From contig NZ_CALIBB010000026.1 in assembly GCF_938045595.1 (NCBI RefSeq), positions 1 through 27,744 on the forward strand: 27,744 nt of DNA. The letters are read 5' to 3'. The DNA is from an uncultured Campylobacter sp. GTDB taxonomy: Bacteria > Campylobacterota > Campylobacteria > Campylobacterales > Campylobacteraceae. Position 1 is the stretch's first letter. The number at the start of each line of letters is the position of its first letter. The position numbers and the translations under genes were made by a program. Below, piece by piece: positions 1 to 7,711 of this stretch. The notes beneath the pieces are model-generated. The model was not told the origin of the DNA. It worked only from the letters and a program-made list of their open reading frames with translations, and searched no databases.

Positions 1-330
1 ATCGACGGCTATCCAAGAAGCGACGAGCAGATGAGCAAACTAGACGAGGTGCTGCGAGGAGACGATGATGTAAATCTTAGCGCGGTAATCGAGGTATGCG
101 TTAGCGAGGAGGTCGCCAAGGAACGTGTTTTAGGACGCGCTCGCGGAGCGGACGATAACGAGGAGGTCTTTAAAAACCGCATGGCGGTATTTTCAGAGCC
201 GATCGAGGATATCCGTAAATTTTACGGCGACGCGGGCGTATTTTACAGCGTAAACGGCGAGCGCACAGTCGAGGAGATCGTAGCGGACATAAACGCTATA
301 ATCGCCGCGCAGATCGAAAAATTAGGCTAG
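1..330 (+). CDS. adk: Adenylate kinase, C-terminal part (5' end outside window)
   Basis: Cytosolic enzyme that interconverts ATP + AMP and 2 ADP. The reading frame is open from base 1 and begins with IDGYPRS, the NMP-binding/DG(F/Y)PR motif of adenylate kinases. It continues through the lid region (GRARGADDNEEVFKNRM) and the C-terminal helix, ending at TAG 328-330. About 109 residues are visible, roughly the last half to 60% of a ~190-residue protein. The lid is the short, zinc-free type. The next gene starts 268 bases downstream. An internal ATG at base 31 is not the start, because the conserved motif lies upstream of it. Confidence 0.9.
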   Translation: MDGYPRSDEQMSKLDEVLRGDDDVNLSAVIEVCVSEEVAKERVLGRARGADDNEEVFKNRMAVFSEPIEDIRKFYGDAGVFYSVNGERTVEEIVADINAIIAAQIEKLG

Positions 331-598
331 CGCGCTTGGATGGCGGCTTGAATTTTAAGTGCCTTTGGCTTCTTTTTCATACCGCAAGCGGCGCAGATCG
401 CGCTTAAATTTAACGCGCCTCTGTGCGAGCGCATTTTTAAATTTATAGCCCGCTGTCGCGCTATAGTCAAATTTTAAGCGTAAATTTAAATAGCTCGCTG
501 TGTAAATTTAAATGCGATCGTCAAACGCAAGCGGGTTTTAAATTTAATGAAATTTCGGATCTGTTTGCGAACGCAGAGATTAAAATTTAAGGATAGAT
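331..598. other. Intergenic spacer, no gene seen
   Basis: This spacer between adk and the OB-fold gene is full of AAATTT and AAATTTTAA words mixed with GC-rich GCGC blocks. I see no tRNA, no convincing terminator and no open frame. A weak TAAAAT hexamer lies just ahead of the next gene's ribosome binding site and could be its -10, but that word is common here. Confidence 0.5.
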
Positions 599-955
599 AT
601 GGTTAGAAAATTTTTAATTAGTATGGCTTTGTGCGCGGCTGCATTCGGCGCTGGCGGGTTTGTGGCAAGCGGCTCCGCGGCGCAAACTCAACCGTCAAGC
701 GTCAAAGAAGCGCTTAAATTAAGAGATGATTCTTTTGTCGTAATCGACGGCAGGATAAAATCTCAACTCAGACATGAACATTATAGATTTGTGGATCAAA
801 ACGGCGATAGCATCGAGGTTGAGATCGACGATGACGTTTGGCGCGGCGTGAGCGTGGATGAAAATACGCTCGTGCGAATTAGCGGCGAGATCGACAAGGA
901 TTTTACAAAAACGACGATAGACGTGAAAAATATCAAAATTTTAAATTCTAAATAA
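599..955 (+). CDS. Periplasmic OB-fold (BOF/YgiW-YdeI type) protein
   Basis: A 118-residue exported protein. Residues 1-28 form a signal peptide: MVRK, a hydrophobic Ala/Gly stretch, and a likely cut after SAA28. The mature part fits the bacterial OB-fold family (BOF; E. coli YgiW and YdeI): a lead-in of the type SSVKEALKLRDDSFVVIDG, strands around residues 48-60 and 63-75, VRISGEID near 92-99, and a final DVKNIKIL strand. Family members are small periplasmic proteins linked to stress tolerance; their ligand is poorly known. The ribosome binding site AAGGATA precedes ATG 599. The stop is 9 bases before ppa, so the two are probably cotranscribed. Family assignment is firm; the specific role is not. 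Confidence 0.8.
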   Translation: MVRKFLISMALCAAAFGAGGFVASGSAAQTQPSSVKEALKLRDDSFVVIDGRIKSQLRHEHYRFVDQNGDSIEVEIDDDVWRGVSVDENTLVRISGEIDKDFTKTTIDVKNIKILNSK

Positions 956-964
956 AGGAAAACT

Positions 965-1483
965 ATGGATCTTTCAAAGATAAAAGTGGGCTCAAACCCC
1001 GATAAAATCAACGCAGTGATCGAGATCCCTTACGGCTCGAATATCAAATACGAGATCGACAAAGCAAGCGGCGCGCTCTGCGTAGATCGCGTGCTATACG
1101 GCGCGATGTTTTATCCCGCAAATTACGGCTTCGTGCCCAATACCTTGGCTGACGACGGCGATCCTGCGGATGTTTTGGTGCTAAACGAATACCCGCTTGC
1201 CGCCGGTAGCGTGATCCCGTGCCGCCTAATCGGCGTTTTGATGATGGAGGACGAAAGCGGCATGGACGAGAAGCTGCTTGCCGTGCCGGTTAGCAAGATC
1301 GATCCGCGATATGACGGCATCAAAGGGGTCGCCGATCTGCCTAAAGCGACGCTGGATAAGATCAAAAATTTCTTCGAAACCTACAAGCTTTTAGAGCCGA
1401 ATAAATGGGTCAAAGTAAAGGATTTCGCAGGCGCCGCCGAGGCCGAGAAAATCCTAGACAAAGCGATCAAGGCTTATAACTAA
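965..1483 (+). CDS. ppa: Inorganic pyrophosphatase (family I)
   Basis: Soluble cytosolic enzyme that hydrolyses pyrophosphate to two phosphates and so pulls nucleic acid, protein and aminoacyl-tRNA synthesis forward. At 172 residues it has the usual length. Family I landmarks are visible: YGSNIKYEIDK near the N terminus, YGAMFYPANYGFVPNT (about 42-57), the metal-binding signature DDGDPADVLVL (about 59-69), and KDFAGAAEAEKIL near the end. AAGGAAAAC precedes ATG 965. It follows the OB-fold gene by 9 bases and is closed by the hairpin at 1519-1547. Confidence 0.96.
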   Translation: MDLSKIKVGSNPDKINAVIEIPYGSNIKYEIDKASGALCVDRVLYGAMFYPANYGFVPNTLADDGDPADVLVLNEYPLAAGSVIPCRLIGVLMMEDESGMDEKLLAVPVSKIDPRYDGIKGVADLPKATLDKIKNFFETYKLLEPNKWVKVKDFAGAAEAEKILDKAIKAYN

Positions 1484-1518
1484 TCCCCTTTTTGCGCGCT
1501 TAGCGCTAAAATTTAATC

Positions 1519-1547
1519 AAATTTGACCGATCCACTCGGTCAAATTT
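1519..1547 (+). terminator. Rho-independent-type hairpin after ppa
   Basis: The arms AAATTTGACCGA (1519-1530) and TCGGTCAAATTT (1536-1547) are perfect reverse complements. This gives a 12-bp stem with the 5-base loop TCCAC. The tail ATCTTTAAATTTT is T-rich but not a pure T run. It starts 35 bases after the ppa stop, so it most likely ends the upstream transcript. Confidence 0.85.
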
Positions 1548-1827
1548 ATCTTTAAATTTTAATTCTACAAATTCTCAAATTTTAAAATATTTTGAATTCC
1601 GCGCAAATTTTACCTAAAGCCTGCGCTTGATTTTTTGCTTGTTTTTCGGCGGTTGAGCTAAGCAGTCTTGGGTTATTAAATAAAGATTTTTAAAACTAGA
1701 TTGCGTGAAATGGTGCGACGAGGATCGGAGCTCTACAAACTAATGGCAGAGAAATTCCGTGAGCCAAAAGCCCTCATAGAGACCGCAGTTAAAATTTCAA
1801 AATTCGCTATCTTAATTTTGAAAGAGA

Positions 1828-1870
1828 CCGCGAGCGTCATTGCAAAATTATAAAGCTGACGTCATCGCGG
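1828..1870. other. Stem-loop, possibly part of a structured RNA
   Basis: CCGCGAGCGTCA (1828-1839) pairs with TGACGT (1857-1862) and TCGCGG (1865-1870), with a two-base CA bulge and one G-U pair: 12 pairs in all. A second hairpin lies just upstream (TTCAAAATT 1796-1804 with AATTTTGAA 1814-1822). A third long-range pairing lies downstream (ATGCCGC 1940-1946 with GCGGCAT 1996-2002, extended by CAG/CTG across a bulge). No known RNA family is recognised. Confidence 0.35.
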
Positions 1871-2250
1871 ACGGAGGCCTTTGAGTTGCTATGCTACGTA
1901 AAATTTTAAAATTTTAAAGATACGTATAAGAATCAGACGATGCCGCGTAATTAGCAAGCCTCAGATAGCGGTAAAATTTCCTTATCGAAAGTGCAGCGGC
2001 ATCTGTGTGGTTACGTGCTTTTTAAAATTCTATAAATTTTTTTCGCTAGATCGCTGCAGAGCAGAATTTAATCCGCTCTTTTTATGCGAGTCCTAGCAAT
2101 AGTCGGGAGATTTGATAAGCGACCTTATCTCGTTTATATGCTTAAAAAGAGCTATGACTTTGCCGATATATTTAAAAATTTTAAGTCGCCGCGCCTCGGC
2201 TTGCTCGCAAAATTTATCCGCGCGCGGTTTAAAATTTAGCCGTTTTTGGT

Positions 2251-2256
2251 TATAAT
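2251..2256 (+). promoter_or_regulatory. -10 box for the TrkA-like gene
   Basis: A perfect TATAAT follows a T-rich stretch (CGTTTTTGGT), the usual form of a Campylobacter sigma-70 promoter. The predicted transcript start is near 2263, 20 bases ahead of ATG 2283. Confidence 0.65.
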
Positions 2257-2282
2257 CTTTGCAAAACACGAAACGGAGAGCA

Positions 2283-3701
2283 ATGAAACAAGTTTTAATC
2301 ATCGCAAACGGAAAGTTTGCGCGCCATTTTTTATCCAAAGTTTGTAAAATCAAAGATGTCATCAGATCATATCGCGTCATAGCTAAAAATACGGATGCCA
2401 TGCCCTCAGAGCTTGAAAACGAGTCAAATTTTTCGGTAGAAATTTTTGATCCTACTAGCATTGAGCGGCTGCGCGTGGTGCTAGTAGGAGAGGAATTTGA
2501 CCGCTGCATAGTGATAATGGAGGATGAATTTGACACTAAAGTAACGCTTGAAAATTTAAAGACGCTCGCTCCGGATTTAGAGCTTTACGTGGCCGATTTT
2601 TGGGGGCTTTTGCGCGAAAATAAAAATGAAGCTCACGTAAAAATCGTAAATACCCTTGCGCTAAATTCTTCGCGCTTCATTGGCTTTTTGCCCGATAGCC
2701 CCGTTTTTGCTGATAACATCGGGCTTGGGCGCGGAGAGATAATGGAGGTAAAAGTGCCTGTAGGAAGCTCGTTCGCGTATAAAAAAATCAGCACGCTTTC
2801 TAATGCCAAATATCAAATTCCGATGATCTACCGCCACAACAATTACATCGTAACGACGCCCAGCTCGCGGATCTATCCGAATGATACGATCTTAGTCGTG
2901 GGTGAGCCTAGTGCGCTGCGAGCGGTGTTTGCTGAAGTAAAAAAGCAAAGCGGGCAATTTCCATCGCCGTTTGGGCTAAATATTTTCGCGCTAATCGATA
3001 TGAAAAAAATGAGCGGCGACGAGATAGCTAGGACGGTTAGGGCACTTGAGTTTTTGGATTTGCATATTAGAAATCATAAAATTTATCTGCGAATTTTAAA
3101 TCCTTTGCTAAACGACGCTTTTGGCGAGCTTAAAGCTCTGTGTGAGCGAGATAAATTTGAAATTCTCATCGATTACTCGGGCGAGCTAAATTTAAAGCGC
3201 GACGTGAGCGAAAATAAAGCAGGCTTGGTAGTTTGCTCAAGCGGAGTTTTCGAGGCTAAAAAAGCAGCACTTAAAGCGCTTGAAATTCCGGTGCTAAGCC
3301 TTGGAGAGGGCGAGCTAAAAGATGTGCGTAAAAGTGTCGTGCTAAGTGCCGGCGAGCGGCTTCGCGAGGAATCAAGCATCGTCTTTGACATCAGCTCGCA
3401 GCTAGGGCTAGACGTGTATTTGTATCTTTTCGGCGAGAGCGAAAAGGGCGAGTTTGCGCAAAGCTACGTGAGCTTATCGAAGCTTTTTAAGCAAAGTTTA
3501 TTCGTGATTCCTTGCGAGCGACAAAATCCGATTTTAGCGTTAGGCAGCGAGCGAGATCTGCTGCAGTTCGTGCCATTTAATGATAGAATTTTGGCGCGCA
3601 AGCTCACATCGATTTTCAATCAGGATTTAGACCGGATGTATTTCAAGCTAGGCAAAAATCATCAAATTTTCGTTCCGAGCGATTACGGGTATGAAAAGTA
3701 A
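2283..3701 (+). CDS. TrkA-type NAD-binding (RCK-like) protein
   Basis: A 472-residue cytosolic protein. The N terminus (QVLIIANGKFARHF) is a Rossmann beta-alpha start as in TrkA/RCK_N domains, running to about residue 115. Residues ~150-220 fit a TrkA_C domain (GRGEIMEVKVPVGSSF, YRHNNYIVTTPSSRIYPNDT, LVVGEP). The rest (~225-472) is an uncharacterised alpha/beta region, and no membrane segment is visible. Such proteins usually gate or regulate K+ transporters by binding NAD or ATP; whether this one does is unknown. I believe it belongs to COG3400, common next to aroB in epsilonproteobacteria. ATG 2283 with GGAGAG was chosen over the in-frame TTG at 2259, which lies inside the promoter. Confidence 0.75.
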   Translation: MKQVLIIANGKFARHFLSKVCKIKDVIRSYRVIAKNTDAMPSELENESNFSVEIFDPTSIERLRVVLVGEEFDRCIVIMEDEFDTKVTLENLKTLAPDLELYVADFWGLLRENKNEAHVKIVNTLALNSSRFIGFLPDSPVFADNIGLGRGEIMEVKVPVGSSFAYKKISTLSNAKYQIPMIYRHNNYIVTTPSSRIYPNDTILVVGEPSALRAVFAEVKKQSGQFPSPFGLNIFALIDMKKMSGDEIARTVRALEFLDLHIRNHKIYLRILNPLLNDAFGELKALCERDKFEILIDYSGELNLKRDVSENKAGLVVCSSGVFEAKKAALKALEIPVLSLGEGELKDVRKSVVLSAGERLREESSIVFDISSQLGLDVYLYLFGESEKGEFAQSYVSLSKLFKQSLFVIPCERQNPILALGSERDLLQFVPFNDRILARKLTSIFNQDLDRMYFKLGKNHQIFVPSDYGYEK

Positions 3702-3714
3702 TCGAAATTTATGT

Positions 3715-3720
3715 TACAAT
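3715..3720 (+). promoter_or_regulatory. -10 box for the aroB operon
   Basis: TACAAT in the context ATGTTACAATTAC lies in the 43-base gap before aroB. The transcript would start near 3727. AAAGG (3733-3737) is 7 bases ahead of ATG 3745. It would drive aroB, the MscS gene, mtaB and the FtsH-like gene, whose reading frames all overlap. Confidence 0.5.
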
Positions 3721-3744
3721 TACCCAAAAATCAAAGGCTAGCGT

Positions 3745-4776
3745 ATGAAAATCGATCTTAATTTAGGTAAAAAATACAGCGTTTTTATCGACGAATTGCA
3801 AGAGATCAAACTCAAAGGCAAGGTAGCGATCATCACAAATCCCAAAGTAGGGGGGCTGTGGCTTGATTTCTTACTGCAGCGGCTAGATTGCGAGCAAAAA
3901 TTTATCATCACGATCCCAGACGGCGAGGAGTATAAAAATACCGCGAGCGTGGAGCAAATTTTAGAGCAGCTTTTTAGTTCCAAGCTTGATCGCAAAAGCA
4001 CGCTCATCGCCCTTGGCGGTGGTGTCATTAGCGATATAACGGGCTTTTGCGCGAGCATTTATGAACGCGGCATCGATTTTATCAATATACCTACGACCTT
4101 GTTAGCGCAAGTGGACGCAAGCGTCGGCGGCAAGACGGGCGTGAATAATCGCTTCGGCAAAAATTTAATCGGCTCATTTTATCAGCCGCGCGCGGTTTAT
4201 TGCGAGAGCAAATTTTTATCGACACTTCCTGCGCGAGAGTTTGCCGCAGGCGTTGCGGAGGCGGTAAAGATGGCTGTATGCTTTGATGTCGAACTATTTA
4301 AATTTTTCGAGACGCACGATCTAAAAAGCGCCGATGAAATTTCGCACGTAATCGCGCGCTGCGTGGAGATTAAAGCGGACGTCGTAGAGCGAGACGAGTG
4401 CGAAAGTGGCGTGCGTGCGGTGTTAAACTACGGACACACCTTCGCTCACGCTATCGAAAAAATTACTAATTATAAAAAATTTTTGCACGGCGAGGCTGTG
4501 GCGATCGGCATGGTGATGGCAAATGCGCTAGCACGCCGTCTTGATAAATTAAACGAGCTTGAGGAGGAGCAGATCCGTAAAGTGCTTCAAAAATTCGCGC
4601 TTCCGATAAAATTCCACGTAGAGGATGCGGCGGAATTTTACGAGCTGTTTTTTCTCGATAAAAAGAGCGAAAACGGCAAGATAAAATTTATCCTGCCCGA
4701 CGGCATTGGTAAATTCTACGCTTCCAAAGAGATCGCAAAAGATGAAGTAATCGCAGCGCTGAAAGAGTTTGAATGA
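3745..4776 (+). CDS. aroB: 3-dehydroquinate synthase
   Basis: Second step of the shikimate pathway: DAHP to 3-dehydroquinate, using NAD and a divalent metal. The 343-residue length is normal. Visible landmarks are the NAD-binding loop ALGGGVISDITGF, the stretch IPTTLLAQVDASVGGKTGVN, NLIGSFYQPRAV, and the metal/active-site segments AEAVKMA, LNYGHTFAHAIE and FLHGEAVAIGMV. It opens a four-gene overlapping block; its TGA shares ATGA with the start of the MscS gene. Its product, chorismate, is used downstream by the futalosine menaquinone route represented here by mqnE. Confidence 0.97.
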   Translation: MKIDLNLGKKYSVFIDELQEIKLKGKVAIITNPKVGGLWLDFLLQRLDCEQKFIITIPDGEEYKNTASVEQILEQLFSSKLDRKSTLIALGGGVISDITGFCASIYERGIDFINIPTTLLAQVDASVGGKTGVNNRFGKNLIGSFYQPRAVYCESKFLSTLPAREFAAGVAEAVKMAVCFDVELFKFFETHDLKSADEISHVIARCVEIKADVVERDECESGVRAVLNYGHTFAHAIEKITNYKKFLHGEAVAIGMVMANALARRLDKLNELEEEQIRKVLQKFALPIKFHVEDAAEFYELFFLDKKSENGKIKFILPDGIGKFYASKEIAKDEVIAALKEFE

Positions 4777-6482
4777 GAGCGCTTGCAGCTATTTTTTTGA
4801 TTTTTAATCTTGCATTTTGCGAGGCAAATTCTACGCTCTCCGCCGCGCATACGCGCTTAGAATCTAACGCTAGCTCTGCCGCTAGTGAGAAGAAAGATGA
4901 AAATTCCAAGCTATCCGCGTCGCTAAAAGATCAGATCCGTGTTATTGACGATGAGATCAAAAATAATATCTGGATTTCGCGCTTTTCAAATTTCATCGGC
5001 TATCAAAATTTACAAAAGCAATCCAGCCAGCTCGAAGCGGAGCTAAAAAAGAGCGCCGGCACCGATAAGATCGCAGAGATTCAAAAAAGACTTCGCGCCG
5101 TAAAAGAGCAGCTCATACTGCTAAAAGAGTATGAAAAATCTCCGTTTTTAGATATCATCGCGATGCCTGAAACTCCAGAGCCTGCGCGCATTACAAATCC
5201 TTTTTCGATAATTTCAGGTTTTTCTACGATTAGAAATTTGCAAGCTCAAAAGATGGAGCAGAAAAACGCCATCGAAAATATTAAAGCTTTAATCGATAAA
5301 CTTGAAGCAAAAAGGGCGCTATATGAGCGTTTGATGCAGATTGATACGGACGCAAGCGCCGTGGCGGAGCTTAAAAGCTTAGATTACGAGCTTAGCGAGT
5401 TTAGCTCCGCATACGAGATCGCACAGACCACATACGACGTTTATGAAAAAAAGATCAACTCCCAAATCGCCGTGCAGACCGCCGATATAAAAGCGCAGAT
5501 CAAGCGCGCGGGAAACATCGCCGTATGGATACTCGTAGTCATTGCGCTGTCGTTTTTATGCAAGGTAGTGGCGAAAAAATATATCAAAAACGACGAGAAT
5601 TTTTATATCGTAAATAAAGCTATCAATGTTTTAAATTTCACGCTGATTGCGCTGATACTGCTCTTTTCTTACATCGAGAATATGACGCATTTCGTGACGG
5701 TTCTGGGCTTTGCCTCGGCAGGTCTTGCGATTGCGATGAAAGATATGTTTATGAGCTCCTTAGGCTGGCTTACGATCGTGCTTGGCGGCAGCTTTCGCGT
5801 GGGCGATCGCATCAGAGTGCATAAAAACGGCGAGACCTACGTAGGCGATATTATCGATATTTCGGTACTTAGGATGACGATTTTTGAGGACGTTACTATG
5901 ACTACGTGGAGAGAAAATAAACGCGCGGGCAGGGTAATTTTCATACCGAATAATTATATTTTTACCGATCTTATCTCAAACTACACCCATAGCGGGCTTA
6001 AGACCGTCTGGGACGGTATTAGCATACTTTTAACATTTGATAGCAACCATAAAAAGGCGATGTATCTCATAAAAAACATCGTGCGGAAGTATTCCAAAGG
6101 CTACACTGACATCGCCAAAAAGCAGATGGGCAAGCTGCGCTCGCAATACAGCATCAAAAATCCAAACGTCGAGCCTAGAATTTTCAGCTTTTTTGAGCCA
6201 TACGGCATTGAAATTTCGGTTTGGTATATGACGAACTCTTACGCGACGCTCGGGCTTCGCAGCAACATCTCGGCTGAAATTTTAGACGCGCTAAGAAGCG
6301 AGCCCGACATCAAGATCGCCTATCCTGCTTACACGCTTTTTAACGGCAAAAATTATGCGGCTGCGGGCGGAAATTTTGCGGCGCAAGATCTCGGCTCGGA
6401 GCAGCAAGGCTCGCAAAATTTAAACGCAGTGGCGCAGGGCGCGGGCTTTGCCACAGGAAGCGGATTCGGGAGCGAAATTTGA
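4773..6482 (+). CDS. MscS-family mechanosensitive channel with long periplasmic coiled coil
   Basis: A 569-residue inner-membrane channel for release of solutes on hypo-osmotic shock. Residues 1-16 look like a signal peptide. About 45-245 is a charged, Lys/Glu-rich helical region, likely a periplasmic coiled coil. Membrane helices lie at about 246-266, 281-300 and 306-338; the last is the Gly/Ala-rich pore helix (LGFASAGLAIAMKDMF) leading into GGSFRVGDRI, typical of the MscS beta domain. The C terminus after ~520 is low-complexity (Gly, Ala, Gln, Ser). The four-base overlap with aroB (ATGA) and with mtaB (TTGA) implies translational coupling. I recall a channel gene at this spot in C. jejuni (Cj1007c) and H. 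pylori. Confidence 0.9.
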   Translation: MRALAAIFLIFNLAFCEANSTLSAAHTRLESNASSAASEKKDENSKLSASLKDQIRVIDDEIKNNIWISRFSNFIGYQNLQKQSSQLEAELKKSAGTDKIAEIQKRLRAVKEQLILLKEYEKSPFLDIIAMPETPEPARITNPFSIISGFSTIRNLQAQKMEQKNAIENIKALIDKLEAKRALYERLMQIDTDASAVAELKSLDYELSEFSSAYEIAQTTYDVYEKKINSQIAVQTADIKAQIKRAGNIAVWILVVIALSFLCKVVAKKYIKNDENFYIVNKAINVLNFTLIALILLFSYIENMTHFVTVLGFASAGLAIAMKDMFMSSLGWLTIVLGGSFRVGDRIRVHKNGETYVGDIIDISVLRMTIFEDVTMTTWRENKRAGRVIFIPNNYIFTDLISNYTHSGLKTVWDGISILLTFDSNHKKAMYLIKNIVRKYSKGYTDIAKKQMGKLRSQYSIKNPNVEPRIFSFFEPYGIEISVWYMTNSYATLGLRSNISAEILDALRSEPDIKIAYPAYTLFNGKNYAAAGGNFAAQDLGSEQQGSQNLNAVAQGAGFATGSGFGSEI

Positions 6483-7711
6483 AAATTTATTTTAAAACGT
6501 TTGGATGCCGCACCAATATCTACGACACTCAGCTTATCAAAAGCAACCTCAAATCGGGCGAGATCACGCACGACGAGCAGGGCGCGGACGTCGTCGTGAT
6601 AAACTCCTGCACCGTTACGAACGGCGCCGACGCAGACGTGCGAAACTACGTAAATAAGATGAACCGCCTTGGTAAAAAGATATTGCTAACCGGCTGCGGC
6701 GCGGTATCGCGCGGCGAGGAGCTGTATAAAAACGGCGCGGTCTTCGGCGTATTCGGGATGTCGCAAAAGGAAAAAATCGACGAGTTTTTGGGCTCGGAGT
6801 CAAAATTTTACGATATCGGCGATTTAAGTAGTGTCGAAAAAAATTTAGTAAGCGACTACGAGGATCACACCAAGGCCTTTATTAAAATTCAGGAGGGGTG
6901 CGATTTTAACTGCAGCTACTGCATAATCCCCTCCGTGCGCGGCCGCTCGCGAAGCAGCTCTGAAGACGCGATCTTAAAAGAGGCGGCGAGCCTTGCCGCA
7001 AACGGCTTTAGCGAGATCGTGCTAACCGGCACCAATATCGGAAGCTACGGCAAGACCGCAGGCACGAGCCTGGGCGCGCTGCTTCAAAAGCTGGGCGCGA
7101 TTCGCGGAATTCGCCGTATCCGCCTAGGCAGTATCGAGCCCTCGCAGATAGATGCGAGCTTTCGCGAAATTTTATCCGAGCCGTGGCTGGAGCGGCATCT
7201 GCACATTGCGCTTCAGCACACTTCGCAAAAGATGCTTAGTATAATGCGCCGCCGAAATTCCGCGCTAAGGGATTTGGAGCTTTTTTGCGAGCTTGCGGAG
7301 CGCGGGTTTGCGCTGGGGACGGACTTTATCGTCGCGCATCCGGGCGAGAGCGAAGAAATTTGGCTCGAAGCGGTAGAAAATTTCAAAAAATTCCCGCTCA
7401 CGCACCTGCACGCCTTTATCTTTTCGCCGCGGCAAGGCACCGCCTCGGCGTCGCTAAAAGGCCGCATAGACGGTAAAACGGCGAAGGCACGGCTAAAGAT
7501 GCTACAAAACATAACGGCGCTGAATAATTATAAATTTCGTCTTTCGCACAAGGTGCCGCTAAATGTGCTGATCGAGCGGAAAAACGGAGAGTTTTATGAA
7601 GGATATGATCAATTTTATGATAAAATTTGGATCGAAAGCGATGAGGATTTGTCGAAAAAATGGATGGAGATAAGAGATTATGAGGTTAAATTTGATGGAA
7701 ATTTTGCATAA
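6479..7711 (+). CDS. mtaB: tRNA t6A37 methylthiotransferase, MtaB type
   Basis: Radical SAM enzyme that adds a methylthio group to t6A at position 37 of ANN-decoding tRNAs. The N-terminal UPF0004 domain carries C10 (TFGCRTN), C44 (INSCTV) and C73 (TGCGA), ligands of the auxiliary cluster. The radical SAM cluster ligands are C141, C145 and C148 (EGCDFNCSYC), followed by IPSVRGRSRS. LTGTNIGSYG and LGSIEPSQI are typical of the MtaB/MiaB group. At 410 residues it is normal, with a C-terminal TRAM-like part. It starts with TTG at 6479, overlapping the channel stop as TTGA, with GGGAG 6 bases upstream. Its end overlaps the FtsH-like gene by 32 bases. Confidence 0.93.
   Translation: MKIYFKTFGCRTNIYDTQLIKSNLKSGEITHDEQGADVVVINSCTVTNGADADVRNYVNKMNRLGKKILLTGCGAVSRGEELYKNGAVFGVFGMSQKEKIDEFLGSESKFYDIGDLSSVEKNLVSDYEDHTKAFIKIQEGCDFNCSYCIIPSVRGRSRSSSEDAILKEAASLAANGFSEIVLTGTNIGSYGKTAGTSLGALLQKLGAIRGIRRIRLGSIEPSQIDASFREILSEPWLERHLHIALQHTSQKMLSIMRRRNSALRDLELFCELAERGFALGTDFIVAHPGESEEIWLEAVENFKKFPLTHLHAFIFSPRQGTASASLKGRIDGKTAKARLKMLQNITALNNYKFRLSHKVPLNVLIERKNGEFYEGYDQFYDKIWIESDEDLSKKWMEIRDYEVKFDGNFA

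Larger units (their letters stand above)
1484..2282. other. Long intergenic region with several hairpins
   Basis: About 800 bases without a supported gene. After the ppa terminator come AT-rich repeats, then a stretch at about 1770-2010 with at least three inverted repeats: 1796-1822, 1828-1870 and 1934-2005. The promoter of the next gene lies at 2251-2256. I see no tRNA, tmRNA, SRP RNA or RNase P RNA signature. A minus-strand frame across 2093-2536 overlaps the start of the TrkA-like gene and has no protein character. Confidence 0.6.

Noticed and set aside
2259..2282. TTG start eight codons upstream of the TrkA-like ATG
   Set aside because: It lies immediately after the TATAAT and before the predicted transcript start, and has no ribosome site; ATG 2283 has GGAGAG.
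331..2282. tRNA or tmRNA genes in the long spacers
   Set aside because: No T-loop GGTTCGA pattern with matching acceptor stem was found on either strand by eye.
2093..2536. Minus-strand open frame of ~147 codons over the TrkA-like gene start
   Set aside because: Overlaps a clear gene and promoter; composition is that of an antisense shadow with no domain character.
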